DNA from: Rhexocercosporidium sp. MPI-PUGE-AT-0058
Taxonomy: Eukaryota; Ascomycota; Leotiomycetes; Helotiales
Direction: 5' to 3'
Length of the DNA stretch: 64,000 nt
NCBI GenBank assembly: GCA_020746875.1
Contig: JAGTJL010000019.1
Location: forward strand, 1,116,001 to 1,180,000
Shown: piece by piece, positions 35,517-47,204 of the stretch
How positions within the stretch are numbered: position 1 is the first letter of the stretch
Layout: every line of letters starts with the position of its first letter
Translations under genes and position numbers: made by a program
The notes under the pieces: generated by a model
The model's database searches: none
What the model saw: only the letters and a program-made list of their open reading frames with translations
What the model was told of the DNA's origin: nothing

Positions 35517-36926
35517 TTAACCTTTCCTGGTCTCCTGGATATAATCAATAGCCTCTAGAAGATGTGGCACAAACTTCGCTGGATTTTCGGTGGCGGGGAA
35601 ATGACCAAACTGAGGCATAGACTTGTGCTTTGCGCCAGGAATCTTATCGCAAGTCGCTTGTGCCATGGCCTGAGTGTTGCTCCAGTCATACTTGCCCGTC
35701 AACATGAAGATTGGACATTTCTTTGTGTCAATATTTCCAACGCGAGAACGACCGTTCCAACCGCCGAAGTAGAAATCCAGATCACCGTGGAAGATACCGT
35801 ACGCTTGCGCGCTATAGAGGTGCCAGATAAGTTGGCGATTTTCCAACGGTGCTGTAGGACACATCATCTGTTTCTGTCGGCTTGTTTGGGACCAGAGATT
35901 TGAGGCGCTTACGCCGCAGATCCATTCGGGATTGTAGAGAGATTGGTTGACGTGGGGCGACCGGTCGTGGAATTGTCTCTCCATGTTCAGGTAATCGGAG
36001 CTTCAACTATTTAGCAAAGTGTTTCTTACGAAATGGAAGCAGACTTGCCATTGCAATGGGATAGTTCCTCCAGCACCGACCTCATCAGCTCCAATTGCCA
36101 CAGCGAGACAGACCTGTCCAGCCATCGAAGCGCCGCAGATTATGGGCTTGTTGAGCTTCAACGCTTTCAACATAGCAGTGATAGCTCCGATATAGCTGTC
36201 CTCGGTGTTTGTGTGTGCTCCTGGCGGAAGCTCAGACGGAAAGCTGCGGCCATGACCAGGTAGGTCAAAAATGATCATGCTACACTTCTGACGCATGGTA
36301 GGGTTGTTCATGAATCCGTGGTATTGACGACTGTCCGATCCAGCTGTGTGAAGGAAAACGATCTGCTGTTCACCTTTGCCGCTACATTCGCAAAAAAACT
36401 TACATCTTCCCCAGACTGGAGTCCTGGTATACAAATATTTACCAACAATGTGATCCTCGTCGGTCTGGGGCTGGGAATCCTCCTTCATAGGGCCGCATTG
36501 AGAGTCATGGAGGACCTCCAGAGCTCGACGCCAGAAATGCGTGTACTTGTTGAAAGCCAATTGATCGCCCAAGATCTCAATTCCATCTTGCTTGATGTTC
36601 ATACCGAACATACCCCAATAGCTCTGGTAAGGCATCTCTGGGACTGGTTTAAAGAACTCCTGCCATTGTTCGGGTAGCGCGGAAAGTGTAAACACAGCCT
36701 TCTTGTGGCTGCCTGTCTCAGCAACTCCGCTTTTGTGCTTGAGTGTGACGAGAACTGCATTGTCGGAGCCGGCAGCTTTGATACCGAATGTGATTGGGGA
36801 TTTTATGTCAGGCGTGTTGGCAAAAGCTTGAAATTGAGGATCTTTGAGGAGAAGGTTATTGAATTTGGGAACGGCGTTTTTGAGCTGACTTGGCAGGTCG
36901 GCCCATGCGTGCTGATTCGAACCCAT
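35517..36926 (-). CDS. Alpha/beta hydrolase with N-terminal SCP2-like domain
   Basis: Two exons (36926-36049 and 36000-35517) give 453 aa; ATG in context CCATGGG. The only junction that keeps frame uses a GC-AG intron of 48 bp (donor GCAAGT). Residues 1-150 look like an SCP2/sterol-carrier-type domain: FGIKAAGSDNAVLVTLKH, FTLSALPEQWQEFF, YQSYWGMFGMNI, HFWRRALEVL. The second half is an alpha/beta hydrolase: IVFLHTAGSDSRQYHGF (oxyanion HTAG), FDLPGHGRS, nucleophile elbow GASMAGQ with Ser at about 267, acid Asp in TGKYDWSN and catalytic His in FGHFPATENP. All three triad members are present. It may be an esterase or C-C hydrolase acting on a lipid-like ligand bound by the first domain; that is inference. 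Confidence 0.87.
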
Positions 36927-38285
36927 GGTGAATTTTTTCTGCTATCTTATTCTGCTGGCTAATATCTGGTGGCTGGATTGCTTGCATTTGCTGATTGAGG
37001 CATCTTCCTAAACTCCACTTATAATCGGTTTCATGTCAGAAACGGAAATAATGAACTCCCGCAATACCCCGCAACCTGTTGCTTGTAGCTTGCTACCCCG
37101 CATCAGGCAATCTGGACGAACCGTATGGGGTACAAGTGGTCAATAAATTATTTGTATCTAACGGTGCCTTGGGAAGGCCGATTCAGCCAATGATTTTCCT
37201 ACAGAGCCCACCGTGACACAATTACCTAGCATAGTAACGTCGATCAAATTGACCAGATTAGTTGCCTTGTGCAACATGATCTCATCACTTCATCGATGTA
37301 CATGGGACTCAACAGTTTCCCTTTGACAGCATTAGATGATCGATCGCCAACTAGGCGCAGCGAATCCAACCGGTCCACGTTTCCTTCAGCACCATGATGA
37401 AATCGGGGCACTTCAGTATCTTGTTTCGCTGAGGAGGACCCAGCTTTTGCTTACCAGCCAAGCCGATTCGACCCCTGAAATTTAGTAAGTACGCCTCGAC
37501 AATTACTCTCTCTCTCTCTCACTTGATATTTGAGAGAAACAATTGGAAGATCCACTATGGACCATAATTTAACATTTTGAAGTCTGAATCGCCGAAGGTA
37601 ATGTCTAATGTTTCAAGGTCAGCACGAGTTCAAGGCTGTTCATCCCGGATATCGCATTTCTTGTACGATCGGAACACAGACACCGCACCGAGCACAATGT
37701 GATCGGCGATCTGCAAAAGATGATAATTGACTGATTTAAAACATGTCAATTCTGTTGTTTGACTAGTCGAGATACCTACACCCATGATTTTAAGGGATAA
37801 TTCCGAAGCCATTGTAGAATTGAGTGAGAAGGTGAGATGTGACACGTGCACCCAGGTACATATAGATGATTCTATATGACTGAATAAGACAATGTCTCTC
37901 AAAATGCGCAAAGGCTATGACACTTCTTTCCGTCAGCCAGTTTTAGTCTATTCATCCTTCTTGATAGGTTGGTAGAAACGGTCAAATGAGATCAAGCCGA
38001 GGATCCACCTGTACGACATTAGAATTAGAATTTTTTAATCGGGTATGAAATTATGCAATTGATGTGTAACTCACATCCTCATTTGGTTTCTTTGGGAGAA
38101 AATCCCAGCCGAACCCTCTGTCAGGATGAGGAGGATATGGTAGCAACTTGCAGCTTGTCTTCGGGTCACTGCAATGAAGTGATTCCCCTTCCCTCCCAAC
38201 CTAATTGGCAAAGTAATTGACTTCCGTGTAGACCCGGCATTCCCTATGGCATCGTACACCTGTCTTTTTCTAGGTGAGTGTGAGT
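36927..38285. other. Intergenic, weak exon-like pieces
   Basis: Minus-strand pieces at about 37630-37815 and 37960-38259 have partial splice logic but no start or recognisable product. A short CT repeat lies at 37507-37521. Confidence 0.35.
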
Positions 38286-38655
38286 TTAGGTCGGTCTAGG
38301 TTTTGCGATGCAGATCATTTCACGATAGGCAGAGACGCAAATCAAACCTGGGCAGCAGGCTATCCCTTCGGCCCAAGGTTTGCATTCATCCCCGAGTTTG
38401 GAGATGCACTTCGGTTCTTCGAAATTACTCTTGGCATGGTCGACAGGATTGGAATGCTGCGGTGGGTTAGATGATGCCTCCATCTACATTTGCCTATACT
38501 TCGAAATACCTACCCCATGGGTATCAGTAGCGAGGGTAATATCCAGAGCACTAGTCTGAATTGACACAATCAAGCATGAAAAGGATGGGATCACCGATTT
38601 GCACAGGAACAGCTATTGCGCAAGTTGTGAAGACGATGAGTGAGATAAGTTGCAT
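38286..38655 (-). CDS. Small secreted Cys-rich protein, knottin-like spacing
   Basis: Three exons (38655-38605, 38555-38514, 38456-38286) with introns of 49 and 57 bp give 87 aa. The ATG opens a signal peptide MQLISLIVFTTCAIAVP. A short linker (residues 18-47) leads to a domain with six Cys at about 48, 56, 65, 66, 71 and 80: C-x7-C-x8-CC-x4-C-x8-C. The central CC and the spacing resemble inhibitor-cystine-knot peptides. Small secreted Cys-rich proteins of fungi act outside the cell, some in host or microbe interaction; which applies here is unknown. The second intron has a CTAAC branch site before CCGCAG. The first donor (GTGCAA) is the weakest part of the model. I recognise no named family. 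Confidence 0.68.
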
Positions 38656-40356
38656 GGTGCTTGGACTTGGGTTCTTGATGGTTGAAAAAGGCTTGTCTAT
38701 ATGTGAAAGTTCTGTTGAATTGCGCGATGGTGGTTGTAGAATATGATTCTGGGTTATTTTGAGCCTTTAAGCATCTTCTTCGTCTCAACCCCATCCGAAA
38801 TCTTTGATTCTGGTGCTCTCAATAAAACTCGTACTTTCTTTGTTTCACTTTTGAGTGTCAGTGTGCAACCTTGGCAGGCTGTGGAACCGAAGATACTTAT
38901 ATAATTTGTGCTTATTCCAGTGCATTGGGCATTGATCAACAGAACCGAGCAGTTGTACTGTGCCACACGAGTCTCCTGTGAGGGAACCATCATGCATATC
39001 AAGCTCAACATTTGATTTTGACTACCAGTCTGTAATCTGGGAACTAAGAGCACAGATCGTGTTAACCAGGTCCAAGAAAATGAAGCGTTACAGAACTGAC
39101 AAGTCAAGCCGTATTTAGGAGACAAGCGAACTAAGCGAGATCAAAAGCAGGGGCGCGAAAGCAACACGTCAAATTGAAAAAAAAGAAGGGCGAATGACGG
39201 TTGTAACAGTGAAAATCGAGCATGTGTGTACATTTCACTCCGTATTTATGTTTGGCTGGGTGTCTGGAAGGTTACCACACCGTACGCAAGGAGCCTTGCA
39301 GGTACCACCGAACTTCTCGTCTTTTTGCTCGCTAATAATCGCAACTTGGCAGCAGAACGCACAAGGGGCTAGATCTACCCCCCTTTTCCCTCGGTGAATA
39401 TGTCAAGACAAAAAGCAGGGACCTAGGCAGACGGGAGGTGACAATTGGAGGTGGTTGGTGGGTCACGTGATATAATTTCCTTGGTCTTGAATTCCTTTGT
39501 ATTTTTGAGCTCTCCAAAGATGATATTTCATAATCCGGTAAAATCAAAGATCGATAAGCATGTAAAAAAGCCATCCTCTCTCAAGCCTCCACCAAAATGA
39601 CTCGCACATCCTCATCCCTTCCTTCTATCCCCATCCCGCGGGCCCGGAAATAGCGCCCAACGGACCAAAGGAAAGCCAAAACTGCCCATTATTCCCCCAA
39701 CCAAACCCAAAGTATCCAAGAACCCACTCCACAAACGCGGGGAACCGCACCATCGCACCACGCCACAAGCGCCAAGGGGCATTCTCCAGTCAATGGACTG
39801 TAGATCCTGGCGCTATTTTGACTTCTTGGTTTGGCTGTTGGGTCTGGCTGAGGCGACGGGGAGGATCTCAGTCTGTGTGTTTGAGTCTAGAGCGTGGTGT
39901 GTGTTGGGCCGTTTCATTTCTTTTGGGCTGCATGGGAGATTTGTGGTGTGTTTTTTCGGGTGAGAGGAGATGAAGGCAATTTGGTCTTTACGGCTCTGGA
40001 AGTAGAGCTGGAAGTTGGATTATGTAAATTTTGTAAATGAAAATGAGAAAGGGGGTCGAAACCGAGGTTGGGCATTCGAGTAGGAGTAAATAATGTATTT
40101 TTGAAGATATATTCTTGAGATTTTTAAGTCGGTCAATTATTAAGTATGAGCCAGCGAGCCAGACAGTTCGGCCCCGTGCCACAGCTTGATAGAAAGCAAA
40201 TGCAACGCTGACTCCCAGCCAACACCCTGTCGACATTGGATATACCAGTAACAACAGACAAAGTACAACTGCTACCTCGCCATTTTCCAACACCTATTTA
40301 CAGCATCGGTTCAAGTCTCGAAGTCTCATCTCGGACCAATTCCTGACAAACATGAT
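38656..40356. other. Intergenic, no gene seen
   Basis: A 1.7-kb stretch between two minus-strand genes. Nothing above chance was found. Confidence 0.45.
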
Positions 40357-41389
40357 TTAAACCATGTTCTCCTTTGCCTTCCTTCGCTCACTGCCACCCT
40401 TGATCATGGTTGACAAATCGCCAACTGGAAGTTGGAATGGGAAGTCGAGAGCTGCGAGCATGATAGCGAAGAAGATCCACCATCCGGCCATAGAAGTGAC
40501 GAAAGTGAAAGCACCAGCAGCGACTTGACATCTGTGAGCAGTGTTTGCGTGTGATGCGAGTCCGGTGCTGATAGCAAGAGCGTTTTGCCAGTATGCGCCA
40601 GCGAGGAGACCGAAGGCTGGGACGAGAGTGAAAAAAATGATGACGAAGACCACGTTGGTGCGGAGAGCGCAGACAAGGTAGATCAAGCAGAGAAGACCCA
40701 TGAAGAGTAGGAAGAATGCGAATGAGGCTGTAAATCCAACAGTTGAGATTCCTGCTGCTTCAGGCTCACCAGCTGGCGCGTATGAAGCGTAAGCGGCGTA
40801 GAACGGTTGAAGTGTTGCGGCGAATGTGAGCCAGAAGGCACCGAAGGACATGAAGACGACGAATGGAAAAGTGTTGCCGAGAATGAACTCAAGGAAACCG
40901 CCAACAAGCATGAGAACACCACCGAAGAAGAAGTATGAGCCACTGTTAATCATTAGTTATCTGCTTGGCTCATATTGTTGCCATAAAAGTACTGACATTC
41001 CCGAAGCACCGTTTCCACCAGCGCCTCTCCAACCCATGAGGATACAGGACAGAGGTGACAAGCAAAGAAGGAAACCAACCAAGGCCCTACAAATCAGTTA
41101 GGTAAGCTCTACTTCTTGAGAATGAGGCAACTTACAATGGTGTTGGGTTACCGAACGTCTTTCGAAGATCGCCCTTCACCTGATTCTGGGGTGAAAGGTA
41201 GATCTTCTCGAAAAGCTCGGGCGAGATAGAGATACTGCCAGCTGTCCTGATTCTCTTCAATGCCGTGTCATGATCCATATTTGTATCGTTCATGTGGTAC
41301 GGGTTGGCCCCGTTGTTTCCATTCGTATAGCCATTGTTGCTAAAGTCCTTCTCCAAAGGAGCTTGGGCGTCGTGAGTTGTAGCGGCCAT
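40357..41389 (-). CDS. GPR1/FUN34/YaaH family acetate-type transporter
   Basis: Three exons (41389-41136, 41086-40997, 40942-40357) with introns of 49 and 54 bp give 309 aa. The ATG MAATTHDAQAP lies in CAAGATGG. The N-terminal 85 residues are hydrophilic, ending in KTFGNPTPLAL, the family's NPxPLGL signature completed across the first splice. Six helices follow: LVGFLLCLSPLSCILMGW; the GAGGNGAS-IGSYFFFGGVLMLVGG block; then GNTFPFVVFMSFGAFWLTFA, FAFFLLFMGLLCLIYLVC, FVIIFFTLVPAFGLLAGAYW and the last helix near WWIFFAIMLAA. Members such as yeast Ady2 and Aspergillus AcpA carry acetate/H+ across the plasma membrane, and are often induced by non-fermentable carbon. The tail is basic (GGSERRKAKEN). 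Confidence 0.93.
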
Positions 41390-42050
41390 CTTGACTTGAG
41401 AATTGGGGATGAGATTATAGTGTCGTCGAACGAAATAGTAGAGACTTCCACAGAAAATAATGATCAAAGAGATGAGGATATGATTCTTGGGGGGCCTAAA
41501 GCATTATGTAGCTCCGCGGATTGCACCTTCCACACCTCCGCACTTGCGGATCCGCGGATTTTTTGAGGCAATAAGTCTACTGGGTTCATACAGGCGATCA
41601 GACGATCCTGGTAAGACGCATAGCAGCTTCACCAATATCCCCCTGAGGAGAAGCTGTCCAGATGGGTACAAGTGTCTATGTTTGTGGTGGGGAAGCTCCA
41701 AAATAGTGTTGATTCCAGCAGCTATCCGAGCTCGGCTTTTGTCATTGGCCGAGAAAAGAGCTAAAGTTTCTCATGCACAGTTCGATTGCCATGTTCGGGG
41801 ATGACGATCCAAAACTGATGATTTTAGGTTGAAAATCGGATTTTGTTTTGAGGTGTAAATTTTGGTCGTGGGAGTCTTTGTAGTCCCTTCCTGACGACTC
41901 GTAATCCGAATTGTCGTCAAGAATGGAGCTGTGTCACTTCAATTTCAGTCAATTCTCGTTTCGCAGCCAAAAATATCGTATTCTGATTTCTTGATATGGA
42001 TCGAATGTTGCTCGCGTCATGGAGCAACGGAACGGAATTATGGCGCGTTG

Positions 42051-42536
42051 CTAGCCAATGAAGAGTCGTACGATCCCGCCCCAGCTGCCTTGGTGATGCT
42101 TGTCGATGCACGAGTCGCTCACTACTGGTCGCCGGTATGGTTTAATTGGTAGGTGATGGCTGGGAGGAGGTGCCGGCCAAGTGGAACAGACGTCCTTCCA
42201 CAGATATGGTATGGTGAACTGGGTGTTGAGCTCCGGAGCTGGATCGACATACCGATAATGCGGGGGAAGCCACTGAGCTAGTATGGATCTTGGGGGACGC
42301 GGCTCACTATGGAGGTACTTTTCACTGGAATTGGCACTACGATGTAAGTGAGAAGGAGGGTTCAAGATGATAGACCTGCAGTAAGAAACTGAAGCTTCCT
42401 GTGTAACGATGACGGTCGCTGTGCTCTGGCAGAAGGAGGCTGGGAACGAGATACCTGCCATAAGCGAGGGCAGCACGCAAAGTGTGAACACACAGACAGC
42501 TTGGTAGTGCAGCCACGAGCTCTTGTCAGATGTCAT
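42051..42536 (-). CDS. Possible secreted protein, 161 aa
   Basis: A single open frame from an ATG at 42536. The N-terminus has a hydrophobic stretch (AVCVFTLCVLPSLMAGISF) that could be a signal peptide. The rest is Pro-, Ser- and His-rich with several Cys. A small intron could be hidden in it. No family is recognised, and no neighbour supports it. Confidence 0.3.
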   Translation of the reverse strand: MTSDKSSWLHYQAVCVFTLCVLPSLMAGISFPASFCQSTATVIVTQEASVSYCRSIILNPPSHLHRSANSSEKYLHSEPRPPRSILAQWLPPHYRYVDPAPELNTQFTIPYLWKDVCSTWPAPPPSHHLPIKPYRRPVVSDSCIDKHHQGSWGGIVRLFIG

Positions 42537-45271
42537 CTCAATCTACTTCCAATTCTCTCGCTTCGTCATGCCAAAAATTCGGCACATCAATAAATTTGCA
42601 GAAAGCTGACACTTCTCCCCATGAGGTGTTAGTAGATGTCGGAGATCTCATGTCGGATACTGCACCAGTAAAGTCCGCTTAAACTAGAACAACCAATCAT
42701 AATTAGGATACGTCTTCAATTCTCAAGGCCCGTGACTATTGCGTTCAAATTAGACGAATCATGGTGTTTTGATCATATATTATTCTGTCGAAATTCGGAG
42801 CGACTGATCGCACCTCGTATCGTGGACAGAACCTGGAGTCCACTCCCTGATACCTGTTGTTTCTGGCCTCACCCTCCCGTCAGAATCATATCCAACTCAA
42901 ATTTAACTACAGATCTCAGTGGAGAACCTCCGCAGTGATCGATTCGTCCCCGCTGTGTCCAATTTTACCCCAACCTGGAACCCTCGGCTTGGTTACGACC
43001 GATTCCTCTCTTGGACAAGTCCCCCTCTTGCACCAACGACATTCGTCTTCTCCATATGCCAACTAGCAACTACCGGATCGCACATATCTCGTGATACCTC
43101 AAGCGGCACATCCCACGATGGACCTTCATTGAAAAAGGTTGGGCTTAGGCTTGGAAAGGGATGGATAGATCCGATTCCCGTGTACTGCATCGGCTGTCGG
43201 TACTCCGTACCTTAGGACGGACACTTCGGCTCGCTTATCTTCCGTGATCAACAGTGAGGGGTAGGTCGCCTTCGTAACCTTCCAATGAACAGCACTGGAA
43301 TCAATGCTGCAAATTCTTTACTTGCGCACTTTGAAAGATCAAAAGTGAACGTGAGGATAATATAGAGATAGTGTTGTTGCAGGAAGAACCCCCTTATTGT
43401 TGTTTATTTGTCAAGTCTGTAAGACGTGTATCGGATGCCGCTCATGTGTACTCTGAAGTTCCAGCCTATAAGTAAAGCTGGAAGCCAGGTCCAAGAATTA
43501 AACTTACAAAAAACTATGAATTGATTCAGTAATGCCACAGTGTTGCACTACGTTTCCCTTCCATGCGTAATTCTCGGGCATGTCACCCATGTGGACGAGA
43601 CATCCGGGGTGTAGGGTCCGAAGCGATTCTTCAGCGGTCCCTGCTCCCCAGACGGTTTTACGTTCACGTTTTTGATGTGACTTAAATCATTGCCATCATC
43701 TGCCATTAAATCTCTGATTAAAAGAATACATTATTATATCCTTCTTTTGAAATCAAGCCACATTCCTTCCTCGTAATGTGATTTTGCGTACAGAATTTCT
43801 CTCAAGCGAGCATGCAAACAGACACTACAAGTAACAATCTCTTTGAGTCTCATACCGTTGTTTTATTGTTGCCTGGGAGTCTAAAGACATATCGTGGGCC
43901 CAAATCTCACTTTCGATCTCGCTTTCGAGGACCTATATTTACATAATTAGCTAAGTATTTTACTTTTGAGGAAAAGCCAACTTTAAACAGCTCATTCACT
44001 CTCCCAATGAACCTCGCTACGACATTCCCGCTACTGTAATTCGAGTTTGAATCTTCAATCTTTGAGAAACCCAGTGTATGTTGTAACCTGTCGCAAAGAC
44101 GTCGCGTTTCTCAAGATTTGCTCATTCTTATAAATCCAGGTTTTTCGGACGGATGCTAGAGAAAACGCTCTAAACAACGGAATATCTTTTCGACGACAGA
44201 AAATGGAGAGCCTCCATTTGAAGTTGGATCTACTTATTTTAGATGTTCCCTGGCACATAATCAATGTCTTGAAGCTTAATTAGCCTCCCAATCTGCGAAC
44301 GCATATCTCTCTTATCACTTCGCACATTTGAAAACTCGATTACTGCCGTATTGGTTTCTGTTGTCATCTCATCTACCGCAACCAATTTGTTTATTTTGAC
44401 CTGAATCGTAAGTCACAATGGTGGAAGAGCTTAACCACGTCGGAGGGAAGCTCACGGCGATTTCAACTGGCGGTCCATGTGCAAGGAAGCCCCCAGTCCG
44501 CAGTACTGATACGCCTGATTAAGCGATCTGGGTGGACGTGCTGCAATGTACGAAGTTTGCTTCCTCCCTAGGAAACATACCACTCTCCATATGAGAAATA
44601 CACATATATAGACTTCTCATCAGGGGTCCAATGCCATGAAAGTGAATCTACTGAAAATTATCTAGGTCCAAACCTGTTAAAACTTACTTAGAGCCGCATC
44701 AGAATGCTTTTGCAACTCTTTCACAGCGGCTTACCAAGCTATAAACGGTTCAACCATGGTAGAACTCGGATAAAATAGGCAACAACACTGCAAAAGGATG
44801 ATGCAGTCACTTAGCGAATGTGAACAACAGATCAATTTGGCTAGTGCAAGGCCATAGAGAACTTCTGTGATTACAAATCGAATTGAAGATAGTCCAATTA
44901 GTGTATGACAAGGTAAGAATTCAAGTCTACACTAACTGAGACGTTGCCAAATGGAAGAGTTACAGAACTGCTGACATCAATGCATTCTATGACAGCACCA
45001 ACGAAAGTGCCCCTTCTCTTTCAAATTATCAAATGTATGTATGTACCATAGTACGTACTTATACCATAACCTTCTAATAGTGACTTCTACAGTCTCTATA
45101 CTGGATGGCATTGATATCTTTGTTTTCGCAGTGCACATGGGAGAGCCGGGTTCTTGGCTCTGAACAATCTGCTGCAGCCGTCACTGATCGACTGATAGTA
45201 TGAAAGTATGATCTTACTTTGCTGAAAGCCCATGTGCAAAAAGGGTGGATGGCTTACAATCTCTGATTAAG

Positions 45272-45740
45272 TCAACATTCACCCTCATCTATAAAACATC
45301 CATACGGTACACACCACGTCCTCCCCCTCTTCCTCAAAACTTCCTCGCCACACGTCACATCCTTTCTCTTGCCTCCCGTCGTAGCCTCCTGAGTATCCTC
45401 ATCTTGGCACTTTTGCTTCCTCTCATTCCGTCTTTGGCTATTGCTCGCTGGCTTCGGCGAATCCGGCGCTACCCATCCCCTCTTCAGCTTTCGAGCGATA
45501 GATGGCCCAGGGGGTTGATTGAATCCTTTCGGTATATCCAACGGGCGGATCCAATAATGAGTCAGCTATAAAGGGACTTGGTTCTGCATTGGGCTAGATT
45601 GGAATACTAACGTTTACCTTTAGTTCTAACTCTCCCAGTGGAAGATGTTCCAGACAGTATCAGCTTTCGAGAATCGATACCGATCCGTAGAGAGTAAACC
45701 GTGCTTCTCCAATGTAGATAGTGACTGATTCGTATCTGTG
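45272..45740 (-). pseudogene. Coding-like remnant, unidentified
   Basis: Two minus-strand pieces read like protein. The first, near 45740-45625, gives STLEKHGLLSTDRYRFSK and ADTVWNIFHW. The second, after an acceptor at about 45570, gives LTHYWIRPLDIPKGFNQ and PPGPSIARKLKRGW, then a Lys/Arg-rich tail to 45272. The frames around the intervening intron do not agree with each other, so either the gene is broken or my junction is wrong. No product is assigned. Confidence 0.3.
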
Positions 45741-47204
45741 TGAATACTAGACCTCAATAATATCAGTTGTCGTGGAGAAGAAGTAAAATAGCAGAGGAAT
45801 ACTGATCATTTAGGGAGAGATATGAGCGGAATATACTATGTCCCTCGCTACCTATTTCCCAAAGCAACAGTGCCTGGTGCTTGGATAGAGGCTCCTGTTA
45901 TTTATGTTTTGCGAACTTGGGATGAATGGGATGAAGTTTCTCATAACTAGTTGAGTCGGCGAGTAGTTGTTTGCCTGCCGGCGAGTGATAAACTGCTAGT
46001 GATTCCGGAGCAAGTAACACGTCCTCCGTGAAGGCTAGCATACATATCAGCAACTGCCGCAATTTTCACACGAACGAGGAGAATAGTGAAATACCGTAGA
46101 ATCGCTTTCGTTGATAATCTTCAAGCCTTTTGTGACAGATGCCGTCGGAATCTGCGCTGTGTGGGAAAAGATGGCGTCAGACCGCTTTTGAGCGCTGTTT
46201 TGTCATCAGGATGTTGTGGTCCGGTTCTCTAGGTTTGCTCGTTGGGTGACCATAGATCTTTGCGAGATCTCTTAACGCAGCCATTGCTACTTTAGTCGAG
46301 TAGGATTGAAGGTCAAGTTTCGTGCTTGTATTTTTGACAAACGCACTTTCAATTAGCTGGAATGCCGATAGGTAGGTTTCGCATTCCTACACCACAGCAA
46401 ACCTACAGCTCAGGCTGAATATGGATCTCCTTGAGATTTCTCTTTGGGATCGACGAAAACGCCATGACCTATTTTCTTGAAGTTGTTTTCCCACTGCGGC
46501 AGACATCCTGGCGACAGCTCTCCTTGCTGAAGCAATCGAGACAACAGCAACGGAAACCCTCATCCTCAGGCGATCGAAAATCTGGCTCAGGTAGGCTACT
46601 GTTAAGTGTTTCTGTCTATGAGACAGTGGACCAAGCTCACGTCAGACACAGAGTATCCGGGACGGGAGGTATCTCACGAACATCAGAACATGGATCCTGT
46701 CCACCTGCCAGATCAGATTAAAATGATAATGCTAGCAGCACAGCCATCGATCCAGGAGTGCTTTGGAAATGAATGGAGTCAACATCCTTCTGGTTGCTTA
46801 GGCTCGAGAAGGAGGGACACAAGGCACTTGCAGGGGAGGGGGGCTGTTCATCGGTTACTAATACAAGCTGACAGAAAACAACAACGAATATTGGGATGCC
46901 GATATGTAGACTTACCGCTTTCTATAAAAACAAACGCACGAATATTACCATGGGGACATTTACTAAAGCGAGCATACCGAATGTATGAAAGAAAAATAAA
47001 GGCGTTTGACATTGCACGTGCTCTCGCGAAGCGCGTCGAGATGTTTCCAAAACCAGCGCGACTACTCGGTTTCTGCTGTGCCACTCGGCTTCAATTGACC
47101 ATGACATCAATAACACAGGCTCAATCTGACTACAACCACCTTCAATTCACCACTGTTCGACCCCATTTCCACGACAAACCACACAAGCTACCTCTATCAC
47201 AAAT

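Larger units (their letters stand above)
41390..47204. other. Gene-poor 5.8-kb region
   Basis: No confident gene. Apart from two weak candidates listed separately (42051-42536 and 45272-45740), frames are short on both strands and the base composition drifts to AT-rich between 43.3 and 46.4 kb. No transposon ends or long repeats were seen by eye. Confidence 0.45.

Noticed and set aside
37630..37815. Minus-strand ATG (MASELSLKIMG) with short frame
   Set aside because: About 60 residues, unclear intron, no recognisable product.
38071..38259. Minus-strand piece that can splice to a downstream ILGLISFDRFYQPIKKDE tail
   Set aside because: The junction is attractive, but there is no ATG and upstream sequence is the 3' end of the knottin-like gene.
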